Shown here piece after piece: positions 1-8,510 of a stretch of DNA of 51,650 nt (its first letter is position 1; each line of letters opens with the position of its first letter). Made by a program: the position numbers and the translations under genes. This stretch comes from Planctomycetota bacterium (lineage in GTDB: Bacteria > Planctomycetota > Phycisphaerae > Phycisphaerales > UBA5793), in assembly GCA_963205185.1 (NCBI GenBank), contig CAUJHZ010000022.1, positions 1-51,650 of the forward strand. Reading direction: 5' to 3'. Under the pieces are notes generated by a model, which ran no database searches, had not been told where the DNA came from, and worked only from the letters and a program-made list of their open reading frames with translations.

Positions 1-1
1 C

Positions 2-130
2 ATCGCCTGGCTGCACCAGTACCGCCGACTTCGCATTCGCTATGAACGCACCGGCGAAATCCATCAGGCCTTCCTCTCCATCGGCTGCAGCCTCATCTGC
101 TTCAACAAACTCAAACCGCTATTGTGTTAG
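2..130 (+). mobile_element. IS5-family transposase, C-terminal end only (cut by window edge)
   Basis: The first frame open at the window edge encodes 42 residues and stops at 128-130. It carries the pattern AWLHQYRRLRIRYER followed by a hydrophobic CSLICF tail, which fits the C-terminal end of IS5/IS4-type DDE transposases, where the catalytic Glu helix is followed by RRL.xRYE. The catalytic residues lie mostly upstream of the window. No terminal inverted repeat could be assigned because only one end of the element is visible. The downstream DNA contains other mobile-element debris, so the copy may be old, but whether the upstream part is intact cannot be seen here. Confidence 0.7.
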
Positions 131-135
131 GGGCT

Positions 136-399
136 CTAAGGAAGTCCATCCTGCAGAACTGGTGCCACGGACGCATCGTACAACCGCTTAGACACCGGCA
201 CGACATGTTGACGAGTGGACAGCGAATCCTCGTGAATTGTGACAAGACAATAGACGGGTCGATCGGCGACTTCCGGCAGCCGGTGAGTGTCTTCGAAATG
301 ATGCCCCCGAGTCGCCCGAAGCCCCGCGCTCGAAGATACTATAACACAGGTCACAAGTGCTACGAATAGAGCGACGCCGATACGTATTGCGGTATTCAC
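136..399 (-). CDS. possible small hypothetical exported protein
   Basis: An 87-codon frame starts with GTG and has an N-terminal hydrophobic stretch (residues about 5-27, IGVALFVALVTCVIVSSSAG) that resembles a signal peptide or single membrane segment. The remaining 60 residues match nothing I recognise. The start overlaps the stop of an upstream minus-strand frame in a GAGTGA arrangement, and GAGGA lies just before it. It sits directly next to the IS5 remnant inside mobile-element debris, so it could equally be a chance frame or a gene cut by the insertion. Low confidence. Confidence 0.3.
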   Translation of the reverse strand: MNTAIRIGVALFVALVTCVIVSSSAGLRATRGHHFEDTHRLPEVADRPVYCLVTIHEDSLSTRQHVVPVSKRLYDASVAPVLQDGLP

Positions 400-481
400 T
401 CCTCATCCTCAATGCAGCACGCAGAACACGCGTAGTTAGGTAGGGGCACGAAAACGGGACAGGTACGTTTATCAGGTCTGC

Positions 482-616
482 TCATGCCGTTATCGCCTTT
501 CGCGGCCGGCCGCGCGGCCGGAACGTGTGCGCCAGACCGAGCGGCGCCGCCGTCCGCTTCACGCACGACTCGCTCCCGAACCGCCGCCCCCGGCGGAACG
601 CCTGCTCGCAGCGCCT
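482..616 (-). pseudogene. remnant of a REP-associated tyrosine transposase (C-terminal end)
   Basis: One minus-strand frame reads RRCEQAFRRGRRFGSES, then CVKRTAAPLGLAHTFRPRG and GRPRKAITA before a TGA at 482-484. This resembles the C-terminal tail of planctomycete IS200-like (Y1 transposase, RAYT) proteins, which end in GRPFG-(E/D)-x-W-...-LGL-x-x-T-x-RPRGRPRK. Nothing upstream in the same frame encodes the HUH or Tyr motifs. Instead the DNA changes at about 620 to an RHS-like frame. I therefore call it a truncated remnant. The assignment rests on pattern memory and needs a protein search. Confidence 0.5.
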
Positions 617-629
617 CCGCCTCTGCCCC

Positions 630-887
630 GAGGTCAGCGCGCCAGTTCGGGCAGTTGTAGCGCCGCTCCTCGAGCGTGGCGTCGGCCTCGCCTTGCCGGC
701 GAGGGGCAGAGCCGGTCCAGCCCGAGTTGGCGTCTCTCTGGCGCAGGATCACGCTGTCAATGTAACTGCAAGAGCCGCTGCCGTCAAGGCCCGCCTGGCG
801 GGGAACGAAGAGTTCCCTGGGATTGTCATCATCAGCGCGGCAGATGGCCGGCAGCCGCCAGCGCTCGTCGTGGATGAGGTTGTAGAC
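630..887 (-). pseudogene. RHS-repeat protein fragment
   Basis: The minus strand carries 86 uninterrupted codons starting VYNLIHDERWRLPAI and containing GLDGSGSCSYIDSVILR and LEERRYNCPNWRADL. These resemble the RHS-repeat-associated core region of large planctomycete RHS/YD proteins (typically LEERLYYCQNWRAD). There is no start codon at the 5' edge, where the repeat block 890-1110 begins. The frame passes without a homologous continuation into the RAYT-like tail at about 620. It appears to be an isolated piece of a gene several kilobases long, joined to other debris. Confidence 0.5.
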
Positions 888-889
888 CG

Positions 890-1110
890 CCTCACTGCCT
901 CGATCCCTCCCTGCCTCGTTGCCTCTCCTCTTGCGCCTTCTGCGCCTCTTCGCGGCCGACTCCCCTCCGCGATCTTCGCGTTCTCCGCGTGAGCCCGCCT
1001 TCCCCTAATGCCAAGTGCCTCCTCTACCAATGCCTGATGCCTTTCCACTCACCCCATTAGGGCCTCATCTCTTCGTGTCCCTTTGTGTCCTTGGAGCCTT
1101 TGTGGTGAAG
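890..1110. repeat. degenerate short-period intergenic repeat block A
   Basis: The block contains runs of near-identical short units. Read on the minus strand: GGGATCGAGGCAGTGAGG, then units of the type CGCRGAAGG / CGCGGAGAA / CGCGAAGAT, then AAAGGCATCAGGCATTGG, GGGGTGAGTGG, and ACACAAAGG-type units (CCACAAAGGCTCCAAGGACACAAAGG). There is no clean period and no open frame matching a protein. Several of these words recur in block B at 1599-1700, so this looks like a family of interspersed intergenic repeats. Confidence 0.6.
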
Positions 1111-1598
1111 ATTCCGGCCCCGCGCGCGCCGGCGCCAGGGGGTGCGTGCAACTTGTGCGCTGACTTTCCAGAAACGCAAAAAAACGGATTAAAAGGCGCG
1201 GCCACCCCCCTCCAGAAAAATCAAAATCGATGAAAATCGCTCAAAGTGCGCCTCAATTTGGCGCTCTGGGCAACATGCGCGCCGCCGCGCGCGCGGCCCC
1301 GCACGAAAACCCCCGCACGGAAGCGCTCCCGCGCGCATGGCTGGCGCTTAACCCCGTGCGCGCCCGTGCTGGCATGCGAATTGCCTCGAAGTTTTTTCCA
1401 TTTCGCCCCTGCCGCCCGCGCCACGCGGCACAATCCTTGCATGGCCCCTCGCCACGCCGCGCCGCAGACCCGCATTGGCATCGCCGAATCAACCCCCGCC
1501 GCGCACGCCAGCGCACGCGAATCGGTATCAGGTGATGATGCGCTGCAGCGCCCCAACCCGCCGCGACGGCGACCCAGGCATGGCCACGCCCGGGCGTT
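1111..1598. other. gene-free stretch, nothing recognised
   Basis: This stretch of almost 500 bases separates the two repeat blocks. It includes an A-rich segment near 1175-1240 and GC-rich runs of alternating GC near 1275-1300. Long frames cross it on both strands, but none has a recognisable motif or a ribosome-binding site with a plausible start. I see no RNA gene or convincing promoter. Confidence 0.5.
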
Positions 1599-1700
1599 GT
1601 TCAATGCCTCGATGCCTTGGCGCCTCGATCTCTCGATCCCTTCCCCATCACCCACTCACCCCATCATCCACTCACCCCATCACCCCTTCAGGCACCTCCA
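1599..1700. repeat. degenerate short-period intergenic repeat block B
   Basis: It lies just upstream of ftsW. On the minus strand it reads GGGGTGATGGGGTGAGTGG, ATGATGGGGTGAGTGG, GTGATGGGG, then GGGATCGAGAGATCGAGG and AAGGCATCGAGGCATTG. GGGGTGAGTGG, GGGATCGAG and AAGGCATCRAGGCATTG are shared with block A, which shows that the two blocks belong to one family. Confidence 0.6.
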
Positions 1701-1729
1701 CTCTTGCAGTCACCCACGCCGCCTTTCCG

Positions 1730-2956
1730 ATGAACAGAGCAATGCTGCGCCCGGGCCAGACCATCATCATCTGCGTCATCGCGCTGCTCACGCTGGGCAT
1801 CGTCATGGTGACCAGTGCCGGCCTGACCATCGACGCCGAGCGGGCCGTGTCGTTCGAAGGCATGCTCACCGGGCGGTCGATGATCTACGCCCTCGCGGCA
1901 GTCGGGCTCATGTTCGCCGCATCCTGCGTTCCCGTCGAATGGCTGCGCGGCCCGACGAGTCGCGGCTTCAGCCCAGCCAACCGCGTCATCGCCACGCCCG
2001 CCACCTGGCTGCTGCTGCTCTCGATCGTCTGCCTCTGTCTCGTCTACGTCGGCGGCATCGGCAAGGAAGTGAACGGCGCCCGTCGCTGGGTGTACCTCGG
2101 CCCGGCGTCGTGGCGGCTGTCGTTCCAGCCGAGCGAACTGGCCAAGTGGTCCATGGTGGTCGTCATCGCGACCTACGTCGTTCACCTCGGCGCCGATCGC
2201 ATGAGCCGATTCTGGTCCGGCCTCGTGCCGGCGCTGGTCATCACCATGCTGGTGTGCGGGCTCATCGTGCTCGAAGATCTCGGCACGGCGGTTCTCATCG
2301 GCGCGGTGGCGCTGTTTCTGCTCTTTGCCGGCGGGGCGAAATGGTGGCACATCGGCATTCTGTTTCCGCTGCCCGTCGCCGGCGTCGCGCTCGCGGTGCT
2401 CACGAGCGAGTACCGCATGAACCGCATCGAGTCGTTCATCAACCCCTACGCCGATCCGCAGGACACCGGCTATCACATGATCCAGTCGATGGTCGCGGTG
2501 GCGGAAGGGCACCTCACCGGGCGCGGCCTCGGGCACGGCGTGTACAAGTTCGGCTATCTGCCGGAAGATACGACGGACTTTCTCTTCGCCGTGATCTGCG
2601 AAGAACTGGGCATCTTCGGCGCGGCGCTGGTCGTGTTTCTCTATCTCACGCTGCTGCTCGCCGCGGCGCAGGTGATTCGCAGGCAGAGCGATGCGCTGTG
2701 CCGATTCGTCGGCCTTGGCATCGCGGCGACGATCGGCATGCAGGCGGTGATCAACCTGATGGTGGTGACCGGCCTGGCGCCGACCAAGGGCATCGCGCTG
2801 CCGCTGCTCTCGTCGGGCGGCACGGGCTGGATGCTGACCGCTGCGTGTCTCGGCCTGCTGGTGGGGATGGACCGGCGGACGGCGCCGGACACCCAGCCGC
2901 ACGCATCGCGAGAGGACGTGCCGGCGGGGCTGCCTGCGCTCGGCTCGCCAGTGTGA
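1730..2956 (+). CDS. ftsW: FtsW-type SEDS peptidoglycan polymerase / lipid II-interacting division protein
   Basis: A polytopic membrane protein of 408 residues. SEDS proteins (FtsW, RodA) are glycosyltransferases that polymerise lipid II with a class B penicillin-binding protein. Family signs are RRWVYLGP followed by QPSEL near residues 135-139, the extracytoplasmic loop YRMNRIESFINPYADPQDTGYH (about 228-250), GRGLG, and the C-terminal LPLLSSGGTG near 359. I chose ATG 1730 because the upstream frame runs through repeat block B and the first membrane helix begins about 10 residues after this Met; ATG 1742 is an alternative. It converges with the minus-strand mur operon, leaving only 5 bases to the next stop. 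FtsW fits better than RodA because of the mur context, but the sequence alone does not settle it. Confidence 0.85.
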   Translation: MNRAMLRPGQTIIICVIALLTLGIVMVTSAGLTIDAERAVSFEGMLTGRSMIYALAAVGLMFAASCVPVEWLRGPTSRGFSPANRVIATPATWLLLLSIVCLCLVYVGGIGKEVNGARRWVYLGPASWRLSFQPSELAKWSMVVVIATYVVHLGADRMSRFWSGLVPALVITMLVCGLIVLEDLGTAVLIGAVALFLLFAGGAKWWHIGILFPLPVAGVALAVLTSEYRMNRIESFINPYADPQDTGYHMIQSMVAVAEGHLTGRGLGHGVYKFGYLPEDTTDFLFAVICEELGIFGAALVVFLYLTLLLAAAQVIRRQSDALCRFVGLGIAATIGMQAVINLMVVTGLAPTKGIALPLLSSGGTGWMLTAACLGLLVGMDRRTAPDTQPHASREDVPAGLPALGSPV

Positions 2957-2961
2957 CTGAA

Positions 2962-4125
2962 TCACTCGCCGAGTGCCGGGCCGCACCACCAGCGCCACGG
3001 CCAGGCATCGATGCGCGGCGGCTGAATGAGTTGCACCACGCCCGGGTGCTCGTCGAAGCGGATTTCCCGGGAGGCGCCTTCAAAGCGAACGCTGCAGCGA
3101 CTCACCGCCGTGATGCGGCAGGGCGAGGCGTCGGCGAGGCGGTCGATGTGGTGCTCCACGGCCGCGGCCTGGATCTCGCTGATCCAGCCCAGCGAAAGTG
3201 GATAGCCCAGCAGCCACGCGGAGCGCTGAAAGTCGGCGCGGGGCGTTCGGTCGCCGCGGATGATGCGCGGCGGCTGGCCGTCGGCGAAGATCATCAGTGT
3301 CGGGGCGAGCTGGATGTACTTGCGGATGATGATGAGTTCGCCCAGCGCGGCCCCGCCCGGCCAGACGGTGCGGGAGATGAAGTAGCGGCGGATGCCCTCG
3401 CCGATCGGCCCCGAGCCGCGGAAATGATCGAGCGATCCGCCGGTGTCACGAAGTTCAAGCGTGCCCGGCTCGGCGCCGGTCCACTGCACCGTGCCGCTTA
3501 CGGCAGCGGATGGGCACGCCGGCAGCCAGTCGTGCACCGCGCCGCTGGGCGAATCGGGCAGCAGGCCGCGCCAGAAGGTCGAAGTGTGAAAGCGCGGCTG
3601 CACTGAGATATCGGCGCCGATGCGGCCGGCCGTGCGCGCGGGACCGCCGAGCACATGCCGCAAGCCGGAAGTGGTTCGCGGGACGTCCAGGTGCAGGCGC
3701 CAGCCATCACCGTCGGCGGCGAGCCGAATGCCGCCCAGGCGCAGCACCCAGCCGCGGGCCACCGGAGTCTCGTGCACGCTTGCCGGATCGATGGCGACGT
3801 TCGACCGCGCGACGCGGCGGCCCTTGTGAAACACGGCCACGGCGATCGCGGCGGTGGCGCTCTTGCGGCCGAGGGCGGCGTCGATGAACCGGCCCGCGCG
3901 GAGTTGTCGCACATGCCGGCGATACACCGGATCGAACGCGTTGCCCACGTGCAGCGCGCACAGCAGCCCCGAACCGCTTGCGTCGATGGCGCTGATTTCC
4001 CACCACTCGTACGCGCCGGGTTCCTCGGTCCACGTCACGCCGTTGTGCGCGTGGATCTCCTGCGTCGCGATCGGCCGCAATCGGAGTTCCGGATGCTGCT
4101 CGACGAGTTCGGCAACTTCGGGCAC
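2962..4125 (-). CDS. CrtC/AttH-like lipocalin-fold protein (carotenoid 1,2-hydratase-like)
   Basis: A 387-residue soluble protein with no signal peptide. The N-terminal AYEWWEISAID followed by a hydrophobic strand and NAFDPVYRRH, and a central GGSLDHFRGSGPIGEG, match the CrtC/AttH superfamily, whose members carry YEWWYFDA and G(Y/S)xDHxxG motifs in two lipocalin-like barrels. The family includes hydroxyneurosporene hydratases, but many members have no known substrate, and no other carotenoid gene is in the window. It is the last gene of the murE-murF-mraY run, 33 bases after mraY, so it is probably co-transcribed. A lipid or polyprenoid substrate is conceivable given mraY beside it, but that is inference. 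Confidence 0.6.
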   Translation of the reverse strand: MPEVAELVEQHPELRLRPIATQEIHAHNGVTWTEEPGAYEWWEISAIDASGSGLLCALHVGNAFDPVYRRHVRQLRAGRFIDAALGRKSATAAIAVAVFHKGRRVARSNVAIDPASVHETPVARGWVLRLGGIRLAADGDGWRLHLDVPRTTSGLRHVLGGPARTAGRIGADISVQPRFHTSTFWRGLLPDSPSGAVHDWLPACPSAAVSGTVQWTGAEPGTLELRDTGGSLDHFRGSGPIGEGIRRYFISRTVWPGGAALGELIIIRKYIQLAPTLMIFADGQPPRIIRGDRTPRADFQRSAWLLGYPLSLGWISEIQAAAVEHHIDRLADASPCRITAVSRCSVRFEGASREIRFDEHPGVVQLIQPPRIDAWPWRWWCGPALGE

Positions 4126-4158
4126 GTGGCAAAGGATAGGGGATGGCCCTGCGCGAGT

Positions 4159-5316
4159 TCAGCGCAGGCGGATCGTCGCCAGCGCCAGCGCCGCGAGAAT
4201 CGCCGAGAGCAGCCAAAAGCGCACGACGACCTGCTGCTCGGTCCAGCCGCCGAGGTGGAAGTGGTGGTGGATCGGCGAGCAGCGGAAGATGCGCTTGCCG
4301 CCGGTGATCTTAAAGTAGCCGACCTGGAGCACGACGCTGAAGATCTCGAGATAGAAGATGCCGCCGATGATGAGCAGGAGGAACTCCTGGCGAATGACGA
4401 CGGCGATGTAGGCCATGAGCCCGCCCAGCGCCAGCGAGCCGGTGTCGCCCATGAACACCTGCGCCGGCGAGCAGTTGTACCACAGGAACCCCAGGCACGC
4501 GCCGGCCATCGCGCCGGCCATGACGGCCAGTTCGTTGCTGAAGGGGATGTAGGGCACAAGCAGTTGCTTGGCGATGGGCTCCGAGCCCGCCACGCCGCAC
4601 AGGATCATGAGCGAGAATGCGCAGATGATCGAGATGCCGCTTGCCAGGCCGTCCATGCCATCGGTCAGGTTTACGGCGTTGGAGGAGCCGGCGATCATCA
4701 TCATCGCCAGCAGCGTGAAGCCCAGAGCCGTCATCTGGAAGAGCATCTCGGGCTGATTCGTGCCCGGCGTGTAGGACCGCACCAGCGGGAGGGCCGGAAA
4801 GCTGTGCGTCATCGGATCGGCGCCGTTGCGGTAGACGAAAAACCCGGCCAGGAATGCGAAACCGAGCTGGAAGAGCAGCTTCTCCCAGGCGTGCAGTCCT
4901 TCGCGTGCGCCTTGGCCCCGCCGCGCGTTGGTGAGTTTGAGCCAGTCGTCGATGCCGCCGAGCACGGCCAGACCGACGAGCAGCATGAGGCCGAGGTTGA
5001 CGTAGATGCGCAGGTCGGCCAGCAACACGGTGGAGATGAAAATGGAGCCGGCGATGAGAACGCCGCCCATGGTGGGTGTGTTGGCCTTCTGCGCCATGAG
5101 TCGGTTCAGATCGGCGTTGTAGAACTCGGGCGAATCGCCGACCTTCTGCCGCAGCAGCCAGCGGATGACGGGCCGCCCGAGCACGACCACGAGCAGAAAT
5201 GAGACGATGACGGCGGCGATGGCGCGAAAGTCCACGCGATCGAAGATCCGCACATATCCGTAGAGGCCGTGCTCTTCGAGCCAGTGGCGAACCAGGTTGA
5301 GCAGGGCGACGATCAT
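4159..5316 (-). CDS. mraY: phospho-N-acetylmuramoyl-pentapeptide transferase
   Basis: A 385-residue polytopic enzyme that transfers phospho-MurNAc-pentapeptide from UDP to undecaprenyl phosphate, making lipid I at the inner membrane. The diagnostic motifs are all present: the KANTPTMGG loop (78-85), GGIDDW (120-125, two catalytic Asp), NLTDGMDGLA (216-225), FMGDTGS (288-294) and the cytoplasmic HHHFHLGGW (350-358). The length is slightly above the usual 360. It follows murF by about 90 bases and precedes the CrtC-like gene. The usual next genes, murD and ftsW, are absent on this strand. Confidence 0.97.
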   Translation of the reverse strand: MIVALLNLVRHWLEEHGLYGYVRIFDRVDFRAIAAVIVSFLLVVVLGRPVIRWLLRQKVGDSPEFYNADLNRLMAQKANTPTMGGVLIAGSIFISTVLLADLRIYVNLGLMLLVGLAVLGGIDDWLKLTNARRGQGAREGLHAWEKLLFQLGFAFLAGFFVYRNGADPMTHSFPALPLVRSYTPGTNQPEMLFQMTALGFTLLAMMMIAGSSNAVNLTDGMDGLASGISIICAFSLMILCGVAGSEPIAKQLLVPYIPFSNELAVMAGAMAGACLGFLWYNCSPAQVFMGDTGSLALGGLMAYIAVVIRQEFLLLIIGGIFYLEIFSVVLQVGYFKITGGKRIFRCSPIHHHFHLGGWTEQQVVVRFWLLSAILAALALATIRLR

Positions 5317-5406
5317 GTGCAGGTGTATGCGGGCCAGCGATCAATGCCGACCGGGCAGGGCCGCTGGAGGTTTATCGACGAGGCGGGGCGGGAGCCGTTG
5401 GGAATC

Positions 5407-6888
5407 TCACCGCCGGCCGGCCCCGGCTGCGGCGCCTGGCGTGTGCACGAGCGGTGCGAACCTCTCGCGGATCGCGGCTGATACGCGTTCGAGCCCCATG
5501 GCGCGCGAGCCCTTTACGAGCACGCGATCGCCCGGCTCGAGCAGTTGCACGATTTCCCCGACGCTGCGCGAATCGATCTGCTCGGCGAAGACGGCGGCAA
5601 TCGCCGGTGCGTGCCGGCCGAGCCAGTCGAAAGCCCCTCGCATGCGCTTCCCCACGAAAACCGCCAGATCCGGCTGCGGCAGCCCCTGCGACTCGTCGGC
5701 GAGATCCTCGGCAACCTGCTCGTGGGCCCGCTCGCTGAGCGAGCCGAGTTCAAACATGTCCCCGAGGATCAGCACCGTGCGACCCGCGGACGCAGCCGCG
5801 AGCAGGCGGAACGTCCGAATGGAGGCGCGCATCGAGTCGGGATTGGCGTTGTACGAATCGTCGTAGAGTTCCACCTGCTCGGCAAGGCGGTGGCGGGTGA
5901 ATCGCATATCGGGCGGTTCGAGTTTGAGCAGGCCGGACTGGATCTGGGCGTCGGCGAGGCCGCAGCGGCGACCGACCGCGATCGCCGCCGTGGCGTTTGA
6001 TGCATGGTGCGTGCCGCAGAGCGTGATGCGCCACCGGCTGCGATCGTTGAGCGCGAACGTCGTGCCGTCCTGCGTGACGGAGCATTCGGCGATGCGCAGA
6101 TCGGCGTCGGTGGAGAAGCCGAAGGTGATGCCCCGCTGCATGTTTTCGACATGGGGGAGGATGGCGGGTTCGTCGATGTTGACCGCCGCCCAGCCGCCGT
6201 GCGCGAGTCCCTGGAGCAGCGCCGCCTTTTCATTCGCCACGCCCTCGATCGAGCCGAGGCCTTCGAGATGTACGCGTCCGATCCCGGTGATCACGGCGAT
6301 GTCGGGCTCGACGATGGCGGCGAGCGCGGCGATCTCGCCGGGATGGTTCGTGCCGATTTCGCAGATGACGCACTGGTCGCGCGGCGAGGCGGCAAGCACC
6401 GTGAGAGGCACGCCGATGTGATTGTTGAAACTCCTGGGGCTCGAAGTGACCCGAAACTTTTCGCTCAGCACAGCGCGGAGCAGTTGCTTGGTGGTCGTCT
6501 TGCCGCTGGAACCCGTCACGCCGATGAATCGGGTGGTCTTCAGGCTGCGGCGATACGCGGCGGCGAGGCGCGACAGCGCTTTGAGCGTGTCATCCACGAG
6601 CAGGATGTACGCGCCCGGCGGCACGCTCGCGGACCCGGCCGGCGCTTTTTCGACAATCGCCATGCCGGCCCCGCGCGCGAGGGCGTCGGCGAGGAACGCG
6701 TGACCGTCAAAGTTGTCGCCTGCCAGCGCGAGAAACACCTGCCCGGGTCCGACCGTGCGCGAGTCGGTGCACAGGCCGGCAAAGTTCGGCGGCTCGGCCG
6801 GACCATCGACAGGGCGGTGCAGCCAGCGCCCGCCGCCGACTGCCATGCGAATTGCTTCGGGCGACCAGAACAATTCGGTGGCACTCAT
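5407..6888 (-). CDS. murF: UDP-N-acetylmuramoyl-tripeptide--D-alanyl-D-alanine ligase
   Basis: The cytoplasmic Mur ligase that adds D-Ala-D-Ala to UDP-MurNAc-tripeptide. It has 493 residues in three domains: the N-terminal UDP-binding domain with CTDSR (40-44), the central ATPase domain with P-loop GVTGSSGKTTTK (123-134), SFNNHIGVP, and the EIGTNHPGEI segment, then the C-terminal domain with DDSYNANPDSM and GSRAMGLE. The start ATG overlaps the murE stop by four bases (ATGA), which suggests translational coupling in a murE-murF-mraY operon. Confidence 0.97.
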   Translation of the reverse strand: MSATELFWSPEAIRMAVGGGRWLHRPVDGPAEPPNFAGLCTDSRTVGPGQVFLALAGDNFDGHAFLADALARGAGMAIVEKAPAGSASVPPGAYILLVDDTLKALSRLAAAYRRSLKTTRFIGVTGSSGKTTTKQLLRAVLSEKFRVTSSPRSFNNHIGVPLTVLAASPRDQCVICEIGTNHPGEIAALAAIVEPDIAVITGIGRVHLEGLGSIEGVANEKAALLQGLAHGGWAAVNIDEPAILPHVENMQRGITFGFSTDADLRIAECSVTQDGTTFALNDRSRWRITLCGTHHASNATAAIAVGRRCGLADAQIQSGLLKLEPPDMRFTRHRLAEQVELYDDSYNANPDSMRASIRTFRLLAAASAGRTVLILGDMFELGSLSERAHEQVAEDLADESQGLPQPDLAVFVGKRMRGAFDWLGRHAPAIAAVFAEQIDSRSVGEIVQLLEPGDRVLVKGSRAMGLERVSAAIRERFAPLVHTPGAAAGAGRR

Positions 6889-8423
6889 GACGCCGCCTCC
6901 TGCGGCTGGGCCGGCTCGCCGAAGCGGGCCTGCAGCGTCGCCCGCGCCACCAGCCGGTCGTCGAACGGATGCTTCGTGCGCCCGATGATCTGGTAATCCT
7001 CGTGACCCTTGCCGGCGATGATGACCAGGTCATTAGCGACCGCTTCGCCGAGGCAGCGGATGATTGCTTTGCGCCGATCAACCTCGGTGATCACGCGCCC
7101 TTTGGCATCGTCGGGCACGCCGGTGAGAATCTCGCGCACGATCGCTTCAGGGTCCTCGGTGCGCGGGTTGTCGCTGGTCACGACGACCCGGTCGGCGAGG
7201 CGGCAGGCGACGGCAGCCATGCGCGGCCGCTTGGTGCGGTCGCGATCGCCGCCGCAACCGAAGACGACCGTCAGCCGCCCGCCTTGGGGCACGATGGGCC
7301 TGGCGGCGTTGAGCACGTTTTCGAGTGCATCATCGGTGTGCGCGTAATCCACGAAAACCGTAAACGGAGAGCGCGGGTGCCGCACGGGTTCGAGCCGGCC
7401 GGGCGGGGGCGAGCACTGCGCGAGCGCCTCGCGGATGCACTCGATCGACACGCCGCACCACGCGGCGACGCAGGTGGCCTGCAGCGCGTTGGACACGTTG
7501 TGCCGGCCGATGAGCGGGAGATCGATCTCGAATGCGCCCCACGGCCCGCGAAACTCGGCGCTCGTGTGCGTGGGATGCAGCGCGATCACGCGCGCAATGG
7601 CGTCGCGGCCGACGGGACTCTCAGACTTGTTCGTCACGCGCGTGCGCCGCACGTCGGCGCGACAGCCCTCGACCATCGAATCGGCCGCGGGATCGTCGGC
7701 ATTGATGACCGCCAGGCCGCCCGGCGGCAGCGCGCGGAAGAGTTTCGCCTTGGCCTGCGAGTAGGCTTCCATCGAGCCGTGGTAGTCGAGATGATCGCCG
7801 GTGAGGTTCGTGAAGATGGCCGCGTCGAACTGGAGCGCGGCGGCGCGTCCCTGGTCCAGCGCGTGGCTGGACACTTCCATCACCGCCTGGGAGCAGCGGT
7901 TGGCGACCATGCGGCCGAGCAGGCGGCTCAGGTCGATTGACGAAGGAGTGGTGAGCATCGCCGGCGCGCGGGTCGCGCCGTCGTCGGTGATGACCGTGCC
8001 GATGAGGCCGCACTGCCAGCCGGCGCTGTCCATGAGTTGCTGCAGCAGATGGGCGGTGGTCGTCTTGCCGTTGGTGCCGGTCACGCCGACGAGCGTCAGG
8101 TGAGAAGACGGCGATCCGAAGAAGCACTCCGCGGTGTGCGCAATGACTTCCCGATACGGGCGGCTGGCGTCAGCAGGCACGAGCAGCGTCGCCGAGCCGG
8201 CGTCGAGCGATTCATCCTCGCTGAGCACCGCGGTCGCGCCGCTGGAGAGCGCGTCGGCAACGAACTGCCGGCCATCCGCCGCGGCGCCGCGGCGGACGAC
8301 GAACAGGCACGACGGGCTGGCTGCGCGGCTGTCTTCAGTGATGTCGGTCAGTTCGCGATCGGCAGCGCCGCGGACGATGCGCAAGCCCGCTGCGCTGACG
8401 AGTTGATCGATCTTCACGCCCAT
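6885..8423 (-). CDS. murE: UDP-N-acetylmuramoyl-L-alanyl-D-glutamate--2,6-diaminopimelate ligase
   Basis: A 512-residue Mur ligase that adds the third amino acid of the stem peptide. The P-loop GVTGTNGKTTT is at 113-123, SSHALDQGR near 185-192, and the C-terminal DNPR (418-421, within SDNPRTEDP) is the signature of enzymes using meso-diaminopimelate rather than lysine. This predicts DAP-type peptidoglycan. I chose ATG 8423 (MGVKIDQ) because GGAG lies four bases upstream; an in-frame extension to 8483 has no support. It is 87 bases downstream of thrS on the same strand. Confidence 0.96.
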   Translation of the reverse strand: MGVKIDQLVSAAGLRIVRGAADRELTDITEDSRAASPSCLFVVRRGAAADGRQFVADALSSGATAVLSEDESLDAGSATLLVPADASRPYREVIAHTAECFFGSPSSHLTLVGVTGTNGKTTTAHLLQQLMDSAGWQCGLIGTVITDDGATRAPAMLTTPSSIDLSRLLGRMVANRCSQAVMEVSSHALDQGRAAALQFDAAIFTNLTGDHLDYHGSMEAYSQAKAKLFRALPPGGLAVINADDPAADSMVEGCRADVRRTRVTNKSESPVGRDAIARVIALHPTHTSAEFRGPWGAFEIDLPLIGRHNVSNALQATCVAAWCGVSIECIREALAQCSPPPGRLEPVRHPRSPFTVFVDYAHTDDALENVLNAARPIVPQGGRLTVVFGCGGDRDRTKRPRMAAVACRLADRVVVTSDNPRTEDPEAIVREILTGVPDDAKGRVITEVDRRKAIIRCLGEAVANDLVIIAGKGHEDYQIIGRTKHPFDDRLVARATLQARFGEPAQPQEAAS

Positions 8424-8510
8424 GGCACTCCGTCCCTGCAGACGGCAAAGGATATCGGGCAGCAGTGCGCGGCGGATGCACAAAACCAGCCGCGTGCCGT
8501 GCGCCGGCGC

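Noticed and set aside
396..485. 29-codon Cys-rich frame (CSACC) before the small gene at 136-399
   Set aside because: It is the random continuation of the RHS/RAYT junction frame. The overlap with the next start is suggestive but not enough for a gene call.
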